The position numbers and the translations under genes were made by a program. This document shows positions 6,849-13,505 of a stretch of 14,738 bases of DNA, piece after piece. Numbering within the stretch: the first letter of the stretch is position 1; each line of letters starts with the position of its first letter. This DNA is from CAYSLA01 sp964431685 (GTDB lineage: Bacteria > Armatimonadota > UBA5829). Below the pieces are notes generated by a model that was not told the DNA's origin, did no database searches, and worked only from the letters and a program-made list of their open reading frames with translations. The stretch lies in the NCBI GenBank assembly GCA_964431685.1, contig CAYSLA010000077.1, forward strand, positions 1-14,738, given 5' to 3'.

Positions 6849-7421
6849 TCACGTACGCGCACTCATGAGCACGCTGACGAGCTTCAAGACCTTGTCTGAA
6901 CGATTGGTCGCGACGTGCTGTCTTCCTGCTCTCACGTAGAACGCATCGCCGGCCGCTATCTTGTGAACACCAACGCCTGCCAGTTCAATCGTCAGTTCGC
7001 CCTCGATGACATATCCACAGATATCGCCTCTGTGGGTTTCTTTCTCTCTCAACCTGGACTTGGGATTGACTTCCTCATAAGTCAGTCTCATCTGGATGTC
7101 CGGGTGTTTGGGAAACGCGTAGAACCACACGTGCTCCGGATCTTCTGAGAACGCCATTTGACCCCTGGGAAAATGAACCTGGTCCGCCGGGTTTCCGCTC
7201 GGCTTGTGAAAGAAGAACTCGTATAGATCGATGTCCAACGAGACAAGAATCTTGTCGAGGGACACCACTGTAGGCGAGGAGATGCCTGACTCGATCTTGG
7301 ATATGAAACTCACTGACAGATCGCTTCTGGCGGCCAGTTCTCTCATCGAAAGCCCGTGCTGCTCGCGGAGGGCCTTCAGTTTCGCGCCGATATTGGTTAC
7401 GTCGAATTTCTCTTGTGCCAA
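6849..7421 (-). CDS. XRE-family regulator with C-terminal cupin sensor domain
   Basis: A 190-residue protein. An N-terminal helix-turn-helix of the XRE/Cro type (about 11-65, LREQHGLSMRELAARSDLSV then FISKIESGISSPT) is joined to a cupin_2 domain (about 108-186, with VIEGELTIEL, AAGDAFYVRAGRQHV). Proteins of this layout, such as PuuR relatives, repress or activate neighbouring catabolic genes and bind the effector in the cupin. The start is TTG, 9 nt after the pdxA-like stop codon, with AAGGTAGG upstream overlapping that stop; the gene is thus coupled to pdxA-like translation and probably co-transcribed. Its likely target is the pdxA-like promoter region at 8454-8731, though no clear operator was recognised there. 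The effector is unknown. Confidence 0.92.
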   Translation of the reverse strand: MAQEKFDVTNIGAKLKALREQHGLSMRELAARSDLSVSFISKIESGISSPTVVSLDKILVSLDIDLYEFFFHKPSGNPADQVHFPRGQMAFSEDPEHVWFYAFPKHPDIQMRLTYEEVNPKSRLREKETHRGDICGYVIEGELTIELAGVGVHKIAAGDAFYVRAGRQHVATNRSDKVLKLVSVLMSART

Positions 7422-7430
7422 TGTGCTTGC

Positions 7431-8453
7431 CTACCTTGTCGATGAGCCGGAAGACCGGACCGAAACCATGTCTGCCGCGGCGATGATCGCGGCTTTCATA
7501 CTGACCGGATTCGCGATGCCTTTCCAGGCAATGTCAAATGCCGTCCCGTGATCCACAGACGTCCTGAGTACGGGCAGATTCAGAGTGGCCGTGACCGTTC
7601 CGTAGAAATCGCGAGTTTTTGCGGCTATGTGTCCCTGGTCGTGGTAAAGGGAAAGGACGCAGTCGAACCTGCCCTCCAGCGCCATATTGAACACCGAATC
7701 GGCGCCAATCGGCAGGCTGACGTTGATACCTTCGGTCTGCGCGCGTTTTGCGGCGGGCACCAGGCACCTCTCTTCTTCGTCACCGAATTGCCCGCCGTCG
7801 CTGGCGTGCGGGTTGAGCGCCGCCATGCCGATCTTCGGGTTCCGGAAGCCGATGTCGGATATGGCCTTGTGAACTCGGACGATGAACTCATAGACACGTT
7901 CTTCGGTGATGTAGTCTACCGCATCACGAAGCGACAAGTGACGGGAAAGGAAGAATATGCGCATGTTCTCGGTGATAAACAGCGTAAGAGGGTTCGCGGC
8001 CCCGAGATAGGCGGCCAGCATCTCCGTGTGCCCGATGTGTTCGATTCCGGCAAGACGCAGCGACTCTTTGTTGATCGGAGTTGTGCTGATCGCGTCGATC
8101 TCGCCGGCAAGCCCCAGGTCGCAGGCGCTCTTGATGAACGCTCCCGCGGCAGCTCCAGCGGCGGCACTGTGCAACCCCGGCTGAACACCCGCCATACCGG
8201 CAGTCTCGACGTGGTAGACCTCGACCACTCCGAGCCTGCCCTTGGCCTGTCGTGGCGAGTCCAGACTGACCATCGGCCCCGCGGTAACCCTGGCCGCCTT
8301 AGACACCCGCTCCATAATGCCCGTGTGTCCGATAACCACTGGCACACATTTCTCGTAGACTTCGGATTCTCGAAGCGAACCTAGAACAATCTCCGGCCCC
8401 ACTCCCGCAGGGTCGCCAAGCGTGATTCCTACAATCGGTCTTTTACGAGCCAA
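7431..8453 (-). CDS. PdxA/PdxA2-family 4-phospho-acid dehydrogenase
   Basis: A 340-residue NAD-dependent, metal-using oxidative decarboxylase of the PdxA family. Motifs seen: GDPAGVGPEI (13-22), GHTEML (141-146), NPHASDGGQFGDEE (214-227), YHDQGH (270-275) and RTSVDHGTAFDI (297-308). H172, H216 and H271 match the metal-binding histidines of E. coli PdxA (166, 211, 266). PdxA makes the vitamin B6 precursor from 4-phospho-hydroxy-L-threonine; the PdxA2 subgroup instead oxidises D-threonate or D-erythronate 4-phosphate in sugar-acid breakdown. YHDQGHI and the catabolic-looking neighbours (XRE-cupin regulator, aldolase) make PdxA2 likelier, but the DUF1537 kinase that usually partners it is absent here. 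The start is TTG at 8453 with GGAGG 8 nt upstream. It is divergent from greA. Confidence 0.9.
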   Translation of the reverse strand: MARKRPIVGITLGDPAGVGPEIVLGSLRESEVYEKCVPVVIGHTGIMERVSKAARVTAGPMVSLDSPRQAKGRLGVVEVYHVETAGMAGVQPGLHSAAAGAAAGAFIKSACDLGLAGEIDAISTTPINKESLRLAGIEHIGHTEMLAAYLGAANPLTLFITENMRIFFLSRHLSLRDAVDYITEERVYEFIVRVHKAISDIGFRNPKIGMAALNPHASDGGQFGDEEERCLVPAAKRAQTEGINVSLPIGADSVFNMALEGRFDCVLSLYHDQGHIAAKTRDFYGTVTATLNLPVLRTSVDHGTAFDIAWKGIANPVSMKAAIIAAADMVSVRSSGSSTR

Positions 8454-8566
8454 TCAAATATCCTCCAGACAATCGTCGATACTCGTCTTGTTATTCGTTT
8501 CCTGTTCGTCAAGAAGCGGGCCGGAAGCCTGCACCACAATTCACGGGCAACAAGCGTTCCTGCCAA

Positions 8567-8599
8567 GCTCCGCCCTGAGCGCAGTCGAAGGGTTGGAGC
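8567..8599. repeat. Short stem-loop repeat in the pdxA-greA gap
   Basis: GCTCC (8567-8571) pairs with GGAGC (8595-8599), and an inner CCCT pairs with AGGG around GAGCGCAGTCGA. The core reads on the minus strand as CCCTTCGACTGCGCTCAGGG, a sequence often met in dispersed intergenic repeats of bacteria. It fills part of the 278-bp divergent spacer. Confidence 0.45.
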
Positions 8600-8659
8600 G
8601 CACACTATTCTACCATGTAAGCGCTTTGGGATAAAGTCCTTTCCTTTTGCTGCCGAAAA

Positions 8660-8668
8660 TGGTATCAT
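8660..8668 (+). promoter_or_regulatory. Probable extended -10 promoter of greA
   Basis: TGGTATCAT fits an extended -10 element (TGn plus a TATAAT-like hexamer). The -35 region 17 bp upstream (TTTCCT) is poor, as is common with extended -10 promoters. Transcription would start near 8675, directly before the leader hairpin. Confidence 0.5.
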
Positions 8669-8678
8669 GACCGACAGA

Positions 8679-8714
8679 GAGCGTGTCCGGGAACGGACAG
8701 GCGCTCATTTTTTT
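8679..8714 (+). terminator. Terminator-like hairpin in the greA leader
   Basis: GAGCG-TGTCCG (8679-8689), a GGAA tetraloop and CGGACA-GG-CGCTC (8694-8706) form an 11-bp stem with a 2-nt bulge, followed by A and seven T (8708-8714). This is an intrinsic-terminator shape on the plus strand only. No plus-strand gene lies upstream and greA starts 17 nt later, so it would act as an attenuator inside the greA leader. E. coli greA also has a leader terminator, which yields the small RNA GraL; similarity here is by position only. Confidence 0.65.
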
Positions 8715-8731
8715 CGGGAGCATCTTGGAGA

Positions 8732-9202
8732 ATGTCAAACGGTGAGTTCCTCCTTACAAAGGAGGGTTACGAAGAAATCGTCCGGGAACTAGGCGAGATC
8801 ACGTCAGTGAAGAAGCCTGCCGTGATCGACAGAATACGCGAAGCCCGTCAACTCGGTGACCTTTCTGAGAACTTCGACTACGAAGACGCGAAGCGGGCGG
8901 CGGCTATGCTGGAAGCCCGCCAGCAAGAACTGAAAGCGATTCTCTCACACGCAAAGGTCGTCGAAGAGGTAGTCCACGACGGATGCGTGCGGCTGGGTTC
9001 ACGGGTAGTAGTCAAAGACCTTGATGAAGGCTGCCACGACGAATACATGATAGTGGGAGCCGCGGAGTCAAGCCCCGCAGATGGCAAGATAAGCCACGAG
9101 TCCTGTGTGGGGAGTGCGCTTATGGAATCGCGCGTGGGAGACGAAGTATCGATAGAAACCCCCGGGGGAACCATTCGGTACGAAGTGCTGTCGGTAGAAT
9201 GA
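8732..9202 (+). CDS. greA: Transcription elongation factor GreA
   Basis: 156 residues, about the family's normal length (158 in E. coli). The protein enters the secondary channel of RNA polymerase and stimulates cleavage of backtracked RNA. The N-terminal coiled coil (about 8-75) carries the acidic tip motif GDLSEN with D43 and E46, equal to D41 and E44 of E. coli. The C-terminal domain (about 80-156) contains VRLGSRVVV and ends with the FKBP-like strands GDEVSIETPGGTIRYEVLSV. GGGAG lies about 11 nt before the ATG; a nearer GGAG is too close to use. The leader holds an intrinsic-terminator-like hairpin, suggesting attenuation. The stop overlaps the next start by 4 nt (ATGA). Confidence 0.97.
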   Translation: MSNGEFLLTKEGYEEIVRELGEITSVKKPAVIDRIREARQLGDLSENFDYEDAKRAAAMLEARQQELKAILSHAKVVEEVVHDGCVRLGSRVVVKDLDEGCHDEYMIVGAAESSPADGKISHESCVGSALMESRVGDEVSIETPGGTIRYEVLSVE

Positions 9203-9753
9203 GTCATCAGAACATTCTGAACAGCGTTGACGCGGCCCTTCTGGTCGTCGATATGCAGGACAAGTTGCTGAAAGCAATTCCAGACGCGGATCGAGTGGTT
9301 GACAACGCCGTGCGACTCGTGGAGACGGCAAAGGTTCTGGAAATGCCTGTGCTGGTAACGCTGCAATACGCCGACAAATGGGGCGACTGTACTCAGACGC
9401 TTGCCGACGCAATTGAGCACCAGACCCGAGTGGACAAGATGACTTTCAGTTGCATGGGTGGACACGGCTTTCCTGAGATGCTGGAAGCAACGCAACGCAG
9501 GCAGGTTGTAGTCTGCGGGATCGAGGCACACGTCTGTGTAAACCAGACTGCACACGATCTTCTGAGCAAGGGCTATCGGGTGCATGTCGTTGAGGATGCC
9601 GTATCCTCACGAACAGCCGAAAACAAGCGTGCGGGAATTGACAAGATGCGGGCCTCGGGTTGTGTGATCAGCACAACTGAAATGGCCATTTTCGAGCTGT
9701 TGGGAGATGCCGCTCGCGCAGAATTCAAGAGAATTCTGCCTCTGGTGAAGTAG
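9199..9753 (+). CDS. Isochorismatase-fold cysteine hydrolase (YcaC/nicotinamidase-like)
   Basis: A 184-residue single-domain hydrolase of the isochorismatase superfamily. The catalytic triad is visible as D18 (LLVVDMQD), K80 (RVDKMTFSC) and C113 (GIEAHVCVNQTA), with the usual cis-peptide region before the cysteine. Family members cleave amides or esters such as nicotinamide; the short form with HVCVNQTA resembles YcaC-type hydrolases of uncertain substrate, so no symbol is given. Its ATG overlaps the greA stop by 4 nt, so the two are co-translated, though no functional link is evident. A long hairpin (9766-9840) follows the stop by 12 nt and may end the transcript. Confidence 0.92.
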   Translation: MSHQNILNSVDAALLVVDMQDKLLKAIPDADRVVDNAVRLVETAKVLEMPVLVTLQYADKWGDCTQTLADAIEHQTRVDKMTFSCMGGHGFPEMLEATQRRQVVVCGIEAHVCVNQTAHDLLSKGYRVHVVEDAVSSRTAENKRAGIDKMRASGCVISTTEMAIFELLGDAARAEFKRILPLVK

Positions 9754-9765
9754 CGGGCAGGGGAA

Positions 9766-9840
9766 TATGCTTCGCGGACGAGTGTCCCGAAGCCAGTCTG
9801 ATTGTGCACACCGCTTCGGGACAAACGTCCGCGAAGCATA
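9766..9840. repeat. Long intergenic hairpin (28-nt arms)
   Basis: Arms at 9766-9793 and 9813-9840 pair over 28 positions with about two mismatches around a 19-nt loop; the outer part is TATGCTTCGCGGACG. It has no T-run, so it is not a typical intrinsic terminator, but it could stabilise or end the greA-hydrolase mRNA. It may also be one member of a dispersed palindromic repeat family; only one copy is in this window. Confidence 0.7.
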
Positions 9841-9850
9841 GTTATCGAGG

Positions 9851-9974
9851 GTAAGAGCTCGGAGTATGTGAGAAACCACGTCATTCTGAACTTGGTTCAG
9901 GATCCATCCCTTCTCCGGATGGGTGCCGGATCAAGTCCGGCATGACGTTGTACTTGGCGAGACTGAGCTCTTAC
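9851..9974. mobile_element. MITE-like element, copy B (upstream of tRNA-Ser)
   Basis: A 124-bp non-coding element with perfect 10-bp terminal inverted repeats, GTAAGAGCTC (9851-9860) and GAGCTCTTAC (9965-9974). It is flanked on both sides by ATCGAGG (9844-9850 and 9975-9981), a 7-bp target-site duplication. Its body is nearly identical, in reverse orientation, to copy A at 1000-1124. The element ends 14 bp before the -35 box of the tRNA promoter. It encodes no protein, so it would rely on a transposase encoded elsewhere. Confidence 0.85.
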
Positions 9975-9987
9975 ATCGAGGGGTGCG

Positions 9988-10017
9988 TTGCATCTTCTGA
10001 CCGTCTCGTGGTAGAAT
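9988..10017 (+). promoter_or_regulatory. Promoter of tRNA-Ser
   Basis: TTGCAT (9988-9993), an 18-bp spacer and TAGAAT (10012-10017) lie 11 bp before the first tRNA base, a sensible spacing for a stable-RNA promoter. Confidence 0.65.
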
Positions 10018-10028
10018 GTTGGAGGTGT

Positions 10029-10120
10029 GGAGAGGTGGCTGAGTGGTCGAAAGCGATCGCCTGCTAAGTGATTACTCGGATTAAACCGGGTCCCGGGTTC
10101 GAATCCCGGCCTCTCCGCCA
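10029..10120 (+). tRNA. tRNA-Ser (anticodon GCT)
   Basis: A class II tRNA of 92 nt including an encoded CCA (10118-10120). Acceptor arms GGAGAGG (10029-10035) and CCTCTCC (10110-10116) pair fully. The anticodon arm ATCGC-CTGCTAA-GTGAT gives anticodon GCT, reading AGC/AGU serine codons. A long variable arm (ACTCGG...CCGGGT) and a T-arm CCGGG-TTCGAAT-CCCGG complete the fold. Seven T directly follow (10121-10127) and probably help end transcription. Confidence 0.97.
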
Positions 10121-10156
10121 TTTTTTTGTGCCTGTTCGACGTTGGGTAGTCGTACT

Positions 10157-11155
10157 ATGAAGCACTTGTTGGTAACGTGGATACTGATTCTGGCAACAAC
10201 ACGGGTCGCTGCCGCTGAGCTCGTGAACCCTAAGACATACCTCGGCCTGCGGGGCCGCCAGACAGCCATCACCACAGCCGAAAACGTCACGCGTGACCCA
10301 GGCGCATACGTGGGTAGTGTATTCGAAGTCAGAGCCTCGCTGCTCGGTCTCGCAAACCAGGGCGAGTTCACCAGCCTGATAGTGAAGCCGGACTCCGGCG
10401 GGTCACTGATCATCCAGGCCAGAGAACCCGTCGATGACAGCCCCGGAGCCAGGATCGTCTGCCTGGTGCAGGTCGGACCGGGATGCTCGTGTTCGCTGAC
10501 CGACCTGACGATGGTCTGCTGGACCTACGAGTCCGAACTGCTGGCCACCGAGGCCGCCCTCAAATCTGCAACCAGACCCTCGGAACCAAGGAAGTCATAC
10601 GAGCCCGTTTCCCGGCATGCGGTAAGACGCGAGAGCAGCGGTCCGACGGCGTCGTCTGAGACAGAACAACTGGTCGCCATCTACGCGAACGCGGTCAAAG
10701 GGTTCAACAAGAAGCTCAGCAAGACGCAGGCCGAAACCATAGCGCGGAGCATTCTTGGCTTTGGCAGCAAGTACAGTGTCGATCCGCGGCTTGTGTGCGC
10801 GGTGATTTTGGCCGAGTCTTCGTTCCGTATTGAGGCAACCTCTCACGCAGGAGCTCAGGGGTTGGGGCAACTTATGCCGGCTACAGCGGCAAGCCTCGGT
10901 GTTTCAAACCCGTATGACCCGGTGGAGAATGTCTACGGATCCATACGATACATTCGTGGAATGCTGGATAGGATGAGCGGCAACAAGAGTTGGGACGAGC
11001 TGACCTGGAATGACCTGGCGCTGGCGCTCGCCGCATATAACGCTGGCCCGGGTGCCGTGAAGAAGCACGGCGGGATTCCCCCCTACAAAGAGACTCAGAA
11101 CTACGTGCGAAAGGTGACGTCAATCTACCGAAAGCTCTGCGGAACCGGCCAATAG
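10157..11155 (+). CDS. Secreted SLT-type lytic transglycosylase
   Basis: 332 residues from the ATG at 10157. A signal peptide (MKHLLVTWILILATTRVAAA) sends it to the cell envelope. Residues ~25-130 form a small domain I do not recognise, perhaps an OB-like fold, with a cysteine cluster (PGCSCSL); ~135-170 is a linker. The C-terminal SLT/lysozyme-like domain (about 195-330) shows ILAESSFR with catalytic E220, GAQGLGQLMP (233-242), AAYNAGPGAV (292-301) and NYVRKV (315-320), the standard Slt70/MltC motif set. It should cut peptidoglycan glycan strands to form 1,6-anhydro-muramic acid ends. A TTG 15 nt upstream is also in frame, but the ATG fits the signal peptide better; no strong Shine-Dalgarno is seen. 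Confidence 0.93.
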   Translation: MKHLLVTWILILATTRVAAAELVNPKTYLGLRGRQTAITTAENVTRDPGAYVGSVFEVRASLLGLANQGEFTSLIVKPDSGGSLIIQAREPVDDSPGARIVCLVQVGPGCSCSLTDLTMVCWTYESELLATEAALKSATRPSEPRKSYEPVSRHAVRRESSGPTASSETEQLVAIYANAVKGFNKKLSKTQAETIARSILGFGSKYSVDPRLVCAVILAESSFRIEATSHAGAQGLGQLMPATAASLGVSNPYDPVENVYGSIRYIRGMLDRMSGNKSWDELTWNDLALALAAYNAGPGAVKKHGGIPPYKETQNYVRKVTSIYRKLCGTGQ

Positions 11156-11272
11156 CGGGCGATAATCGTTGTGCACAAGCTACTAGTATAGTTGGGAGCT
11201 GATTGCCGCCGCAATGGACTCCCGCAAGTTCCGGACTTCTTTTTCGGCCCAGGCAATAATGGAGTGTGTGTA

Positions 11273-11815
11273 ATGAGGTTTCTTGGCTTTATTCTGGTCT
11301 TGATGCTGGCAACGGCACCGTTGGCCGCGGAAACGGAAAAACCGCCCATCGATCTGCCTTCACTCGGAGGCGGAGAGGTCACGATGGAAATCAACATGAC
11401 AAGCGAGGACATTCTCCCCACCGTGAAAGCTATGCTGCCCTGGCTGATGAGCAGCATGGGCAAGGGGGCGGAGAAGATAGACCCCGATGATGTCGCCAGC
11501 GCTTTTGAGCACGTCAAGCGGATACAGATGCTACAAGTGGACTATTCCAAACCTGACAAGACAGAGGCCGAAATTGCAGCTTTCTACGCGAAACACGTCC
11601 CCTCCGGAGACTATACCCGGGTGTTCTGGCAGTCCAAGAAGCTTACCGGCACAATCTCGGTCTACTCTACCTCCGGCGGAGAGAATCTGTATATGTTTCG
11701 CGTTCGATCAGTCGTGGAAGAAGAAAACTCAATAAAAAGGATTGAAGTGGCCAAGACTGAGGGTAAAATGAATTATGCAAAGCTGATTCCGATCGCGATG
11801 CAGTTCTTCGAGTAG
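11273..11815 (+). CDS. Small exported protein of unknown function
   Basis: 180 residues. A signal peptide (MRFLGFILVLMLATAPLAA) is followed by a ~160-residue mature protein without cysteine pairs or membrane segments. The C-terminal half alternates strands and helices (DYTRVFWQSKKLTGTISVYS, ENLYMFRVRSVVEEEN, then a closing helix). It recalls small DUF4252-type exported proteins, but I cannot confirm this. The ATG at 11273 has GGAG 8 nt upstream. It sits 117 bp after the lytic transglycosylase on the same strand, so an envelope-related role is possible. A GC-rich palindrome and a stem-loop follow the stop codon. Confidence 0.8.
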   Translation: MRFLGFILVLMLATAPLAAETEKPPIDLPSLGGGEVTMEINMTSEDILPTVKAMLPWLMSSMGKGAEKIDPDDVASAFEHVKRIQMLQVDYSKPDKTEAEIAAFYAKHVPSGDYTRVFWQSKKLTGTISVYSTSGGENLYMFRVRSVVEEENSIKRIEVAKTEGKMNYAKLIPIAMQFFE

Positions 11816-11843
11816 TCATGCGGCGGCGCGCCGCTTTATATAG

Positions 11844-11874
11844 GAGCCCGGAAGGTATTACACCAACCGGGCTC
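11844..11874 (+). terminator. GC-rich stem-loop, possible terminator
   Basis: GAGCCCGG (11844-11851) pairs perfectly with CCGGGCTC (11867-11874) around a 15-nt loop, followed by TAATTAT rather than a clean T-run. It separates the small exported protein from the cupin gene and may be a weak terminator or leader structure. A 12-bp palindrome, GCGGCGCGCCGC, lies just upstream at 11823-11834. Confidence 0.45.
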
Positions 11875-11904
11875 TAATTATGTACGCTGGAGGCTGGAGA
11901 TACT

Positions 11905-12378
11905 ATGGGTAAGTACGACGATATACTGATATGGGGCGAAGAGCGGGAACGCGAACTAGCGCTCATCGATGAGCAGATGCGGAAGTGGGATTTGACGATG
12001 CCCAGTTGCGAACCGCTACCCCTGCATTTTGGACTCGGCAAGTTCCGTGAGATAGGCGAAACCGAGTTCTGGATAGTCAATGACGAAGAAAACAACTACT
12101 GCGGCAAGTTCCTGTTTCTGTTCGACGGGCAGACCTGTCCTGAACACGAGCACGCTGTCAAACACGAGACATTCTACGTCCTCAAAGGCAGCATCCGCAT
12201 GTTCGTAGGCGGCGAAGAGAAGGTGATGGTTCAGGGCGACGTGCTGGTGATGCCGCCGGGCGCGCTGCACAAGTTCACTGGAATAGGGCCAGCGCTGGTT
12301 CTGGAAGTGTCAATGCCGTCGATTCGGAACGACAACTTCTTTACGATAAAGGACATCGGCGATGGCGGTGTAGTGTAG
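11905..12378 (+). CDS. Single-domain metal-binding cupin, possibly sugar isomerase-like
   Basis: 157 residues with one cupin domain. Motif 1, G(X)5HXH(X)4E(X)6G, is complete from G75 to G95, with ligands H81, H83 and E88; motif 2, G(X)5PXG(X)2H, runs from G111 to H122. A single metal ion (Mn, Fe or Zn) is therefore expected. The HxHxxKxE spacing (H81, H83, K86, E88) resembles D-lyxose ketol-isomerases, which also use a cupin, but those are usually longer (about 225 residues), so this is only a lead. GGAG lies about 5 nt before the ATG. The URO-D-family gene starts 3 nt after the stop, and an AGE-family epimerase follows, which supports a role in sugar metabolism. Confidence 0.85.
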   Translation: MGKYDDILIWGEERERELALIDEQMRKWDLTMPSCEPLPLHFGLGKFREIGETEFWIVNDEENNYCGKFLFLFDGQTCPEHEHAVKHETFYVLKGSIRMFVGGEEKVMVQGDVLVMPPGALHKFTGIGPALVLEVSMPSIRNDNFFTIKDIGDGGVV

Positions 12379-12381
12379 CCG

Positions 12382-13464
12382 ATGGACTCAAAACAGCGAA
12401 TCACCGCGGCATTCAAACACATCACTCCGGACAGAACGCCGGTGTTTGAATATGTGCTGCTCTCGCCAATCGCGGACGCGATACTTGGGCGGCCGTACGC
12501 CGACTATGGCGACGGCACGGGTAAGTGGGTTGAGGTGGCTTCGGAGATCGGATGGGAGAGGACGGTCCGCAAGTACGTGGAGGATCGACTGGACCTGGCC
12601 CAGCGTCTGGGACACGACATGCTCTACCTAATACCGAATCCCCACCCGGACTGCGTCAACTCCAGGCCATCACCACCGGCGGCTCACGGACCGGTCAGTG
12701 ACCCGGTGGAAGCGGTACGCAGGCGCAACAGCGCGGCGAGACAGGCCAAACCGGAGATTGCGGATGAGTGCCTGATGGTATTCAGACTGGTTCGCGAGAG
12801 GATGGCGCAGAGGGGGCTCGATCTGCCGATACTGGCGCCGGCCTACGCTCACGGGGTGTGGACGGATGTCGACCTGATGCAGACGATGGTGCTGGAGCCG
12901 GAAGTTGCGCAAGAACACTTTGAACTCGCCACGCGCGGCAGCCTGGCGTGGACGGAGGCGTACTCCGAACTGGGCGTTACCATTGTCGGTGTCGGAGGCG
13001 ACTTCGCAGGCAACAGACCGATCATCTCACCGGCTGCCTACCGGGATTTCATTGTGCCCGAAGTGAGAAAGGTGTGCGAGGCGGTTCACAAAGGCGGGAT
13101 GTTCGCTGTGAATGCGTCGGATGGGAATCTGTGGTCGGTCATAGATGACTTCCTGATCGGCTGCGAAGTCGATGGCTATCTGGAGATCGATGTGTCCGCC
13201 GGGATGGACTTGAGGAGACTTAAAGACGCCTACGGGAATCGCATCACTTTCCTCGGGAATATGGACTGCGGCTCGGTGTTGAGCTTTGCCGGTCCGCAAG
13301 AAATCGCCCGGATCACGGTGGAGTGCCTGGAGGCCGGGGCCGGTGATGGCGGCCATATCTTCTGTGCGAGCAACGCTATCACTGAAAGCGTACCATTGGG
13401 CAACTATATGGCGATGGTCAATGCGTACCGCGGCTATTTTGGACAGTCCGAGATCACGACATAG
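12382..13464 (+). CDS. Uroporphyrinogen decarboxylase (URO-D/COG0407)-family protein
   Basis: 360 residues forming the URO-D TIM-barrel. Visible family marks are the N-terminal RITAAFKHITPDRTPVFEY, the central DFAGNRPIISPAAYRDF, VNASDGNLWSVIDDF, and the C-terminal FLGNMDCGSVLSFAGPQEI and GGHIFCASNAI. Many such proteins are not haem enzymes but methyltransferases (MtaA/CmuA-like) or enzymes of unknown reaction in carbohydrate clusters; here, with no haem genes nearby, the second class is likelier. Where family members usually have H[ST]DGN, this protein has N-A-S-D-G-N, so a conserved histidine may be missing. It starts 3 nt after the cupin stop, so the two are almost certainly co-transcribed. 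Confidence 0.88.
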   Translation: MDSKQRITAAFKHITPDRTPVFEYVLLSPIADAILGRPYADYGDGTGKWVEVASEIGWERTVRKYVEDRLDLAQRLGHDMLYLIPNPHPDCVNSRPSPPAAHGPVSDPVEAVRRRNSAARQAKPEIADECLMVFRLVRERMAQRGLDLPILAPAYAHGVWTDVDLMQTMVLEPEVAQEHFELATRGSLAWTEAYSELGVTIVGVGGDFAGNRPIISPAAYRDFIVPEVRKVCEAVHKGGMFAVNASDGNLWSVIDDFLIGCEVDGYLEIDVSAGMDLRRLKDAYGNRITFLGNMDCGSVLSFAGPQEIARITVECLEAGAGDGGHIFCASNAITESVPLGNYMAMVNAYRGYFGQSEITT

Positions 13465-13505
13465 TTCGAACGATCCTTGAAGAATACCATTATCCTGCAT
13501 ACCGC

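Noticed and set aside
7548..8384. Long plus-strand open frame opposite the PdxA-like gene
   Set aside because: The minus strand carries the full PdxA motif set; the opposite frame shows no domain and no ribosome binding site that I could recognise.
9721..9736. Inverted repeat GAATTC-AAGA-GAATTC
   Set aside because: It lies inside the hydrolase coding sequence, is short, and is explained by the codons.
10029..10120. tRNA-Ser as an integration site of a genomic island
   Set aside because: No integrase gene and no direct repeat of the tRNA 3' end were seen in the window.
11823..11834. 12-bp palindrome GCGGCGCGCCGC as an operator
   Set aside because: It occurs once, is pure G+C and has no promoter or regulator tied to it.
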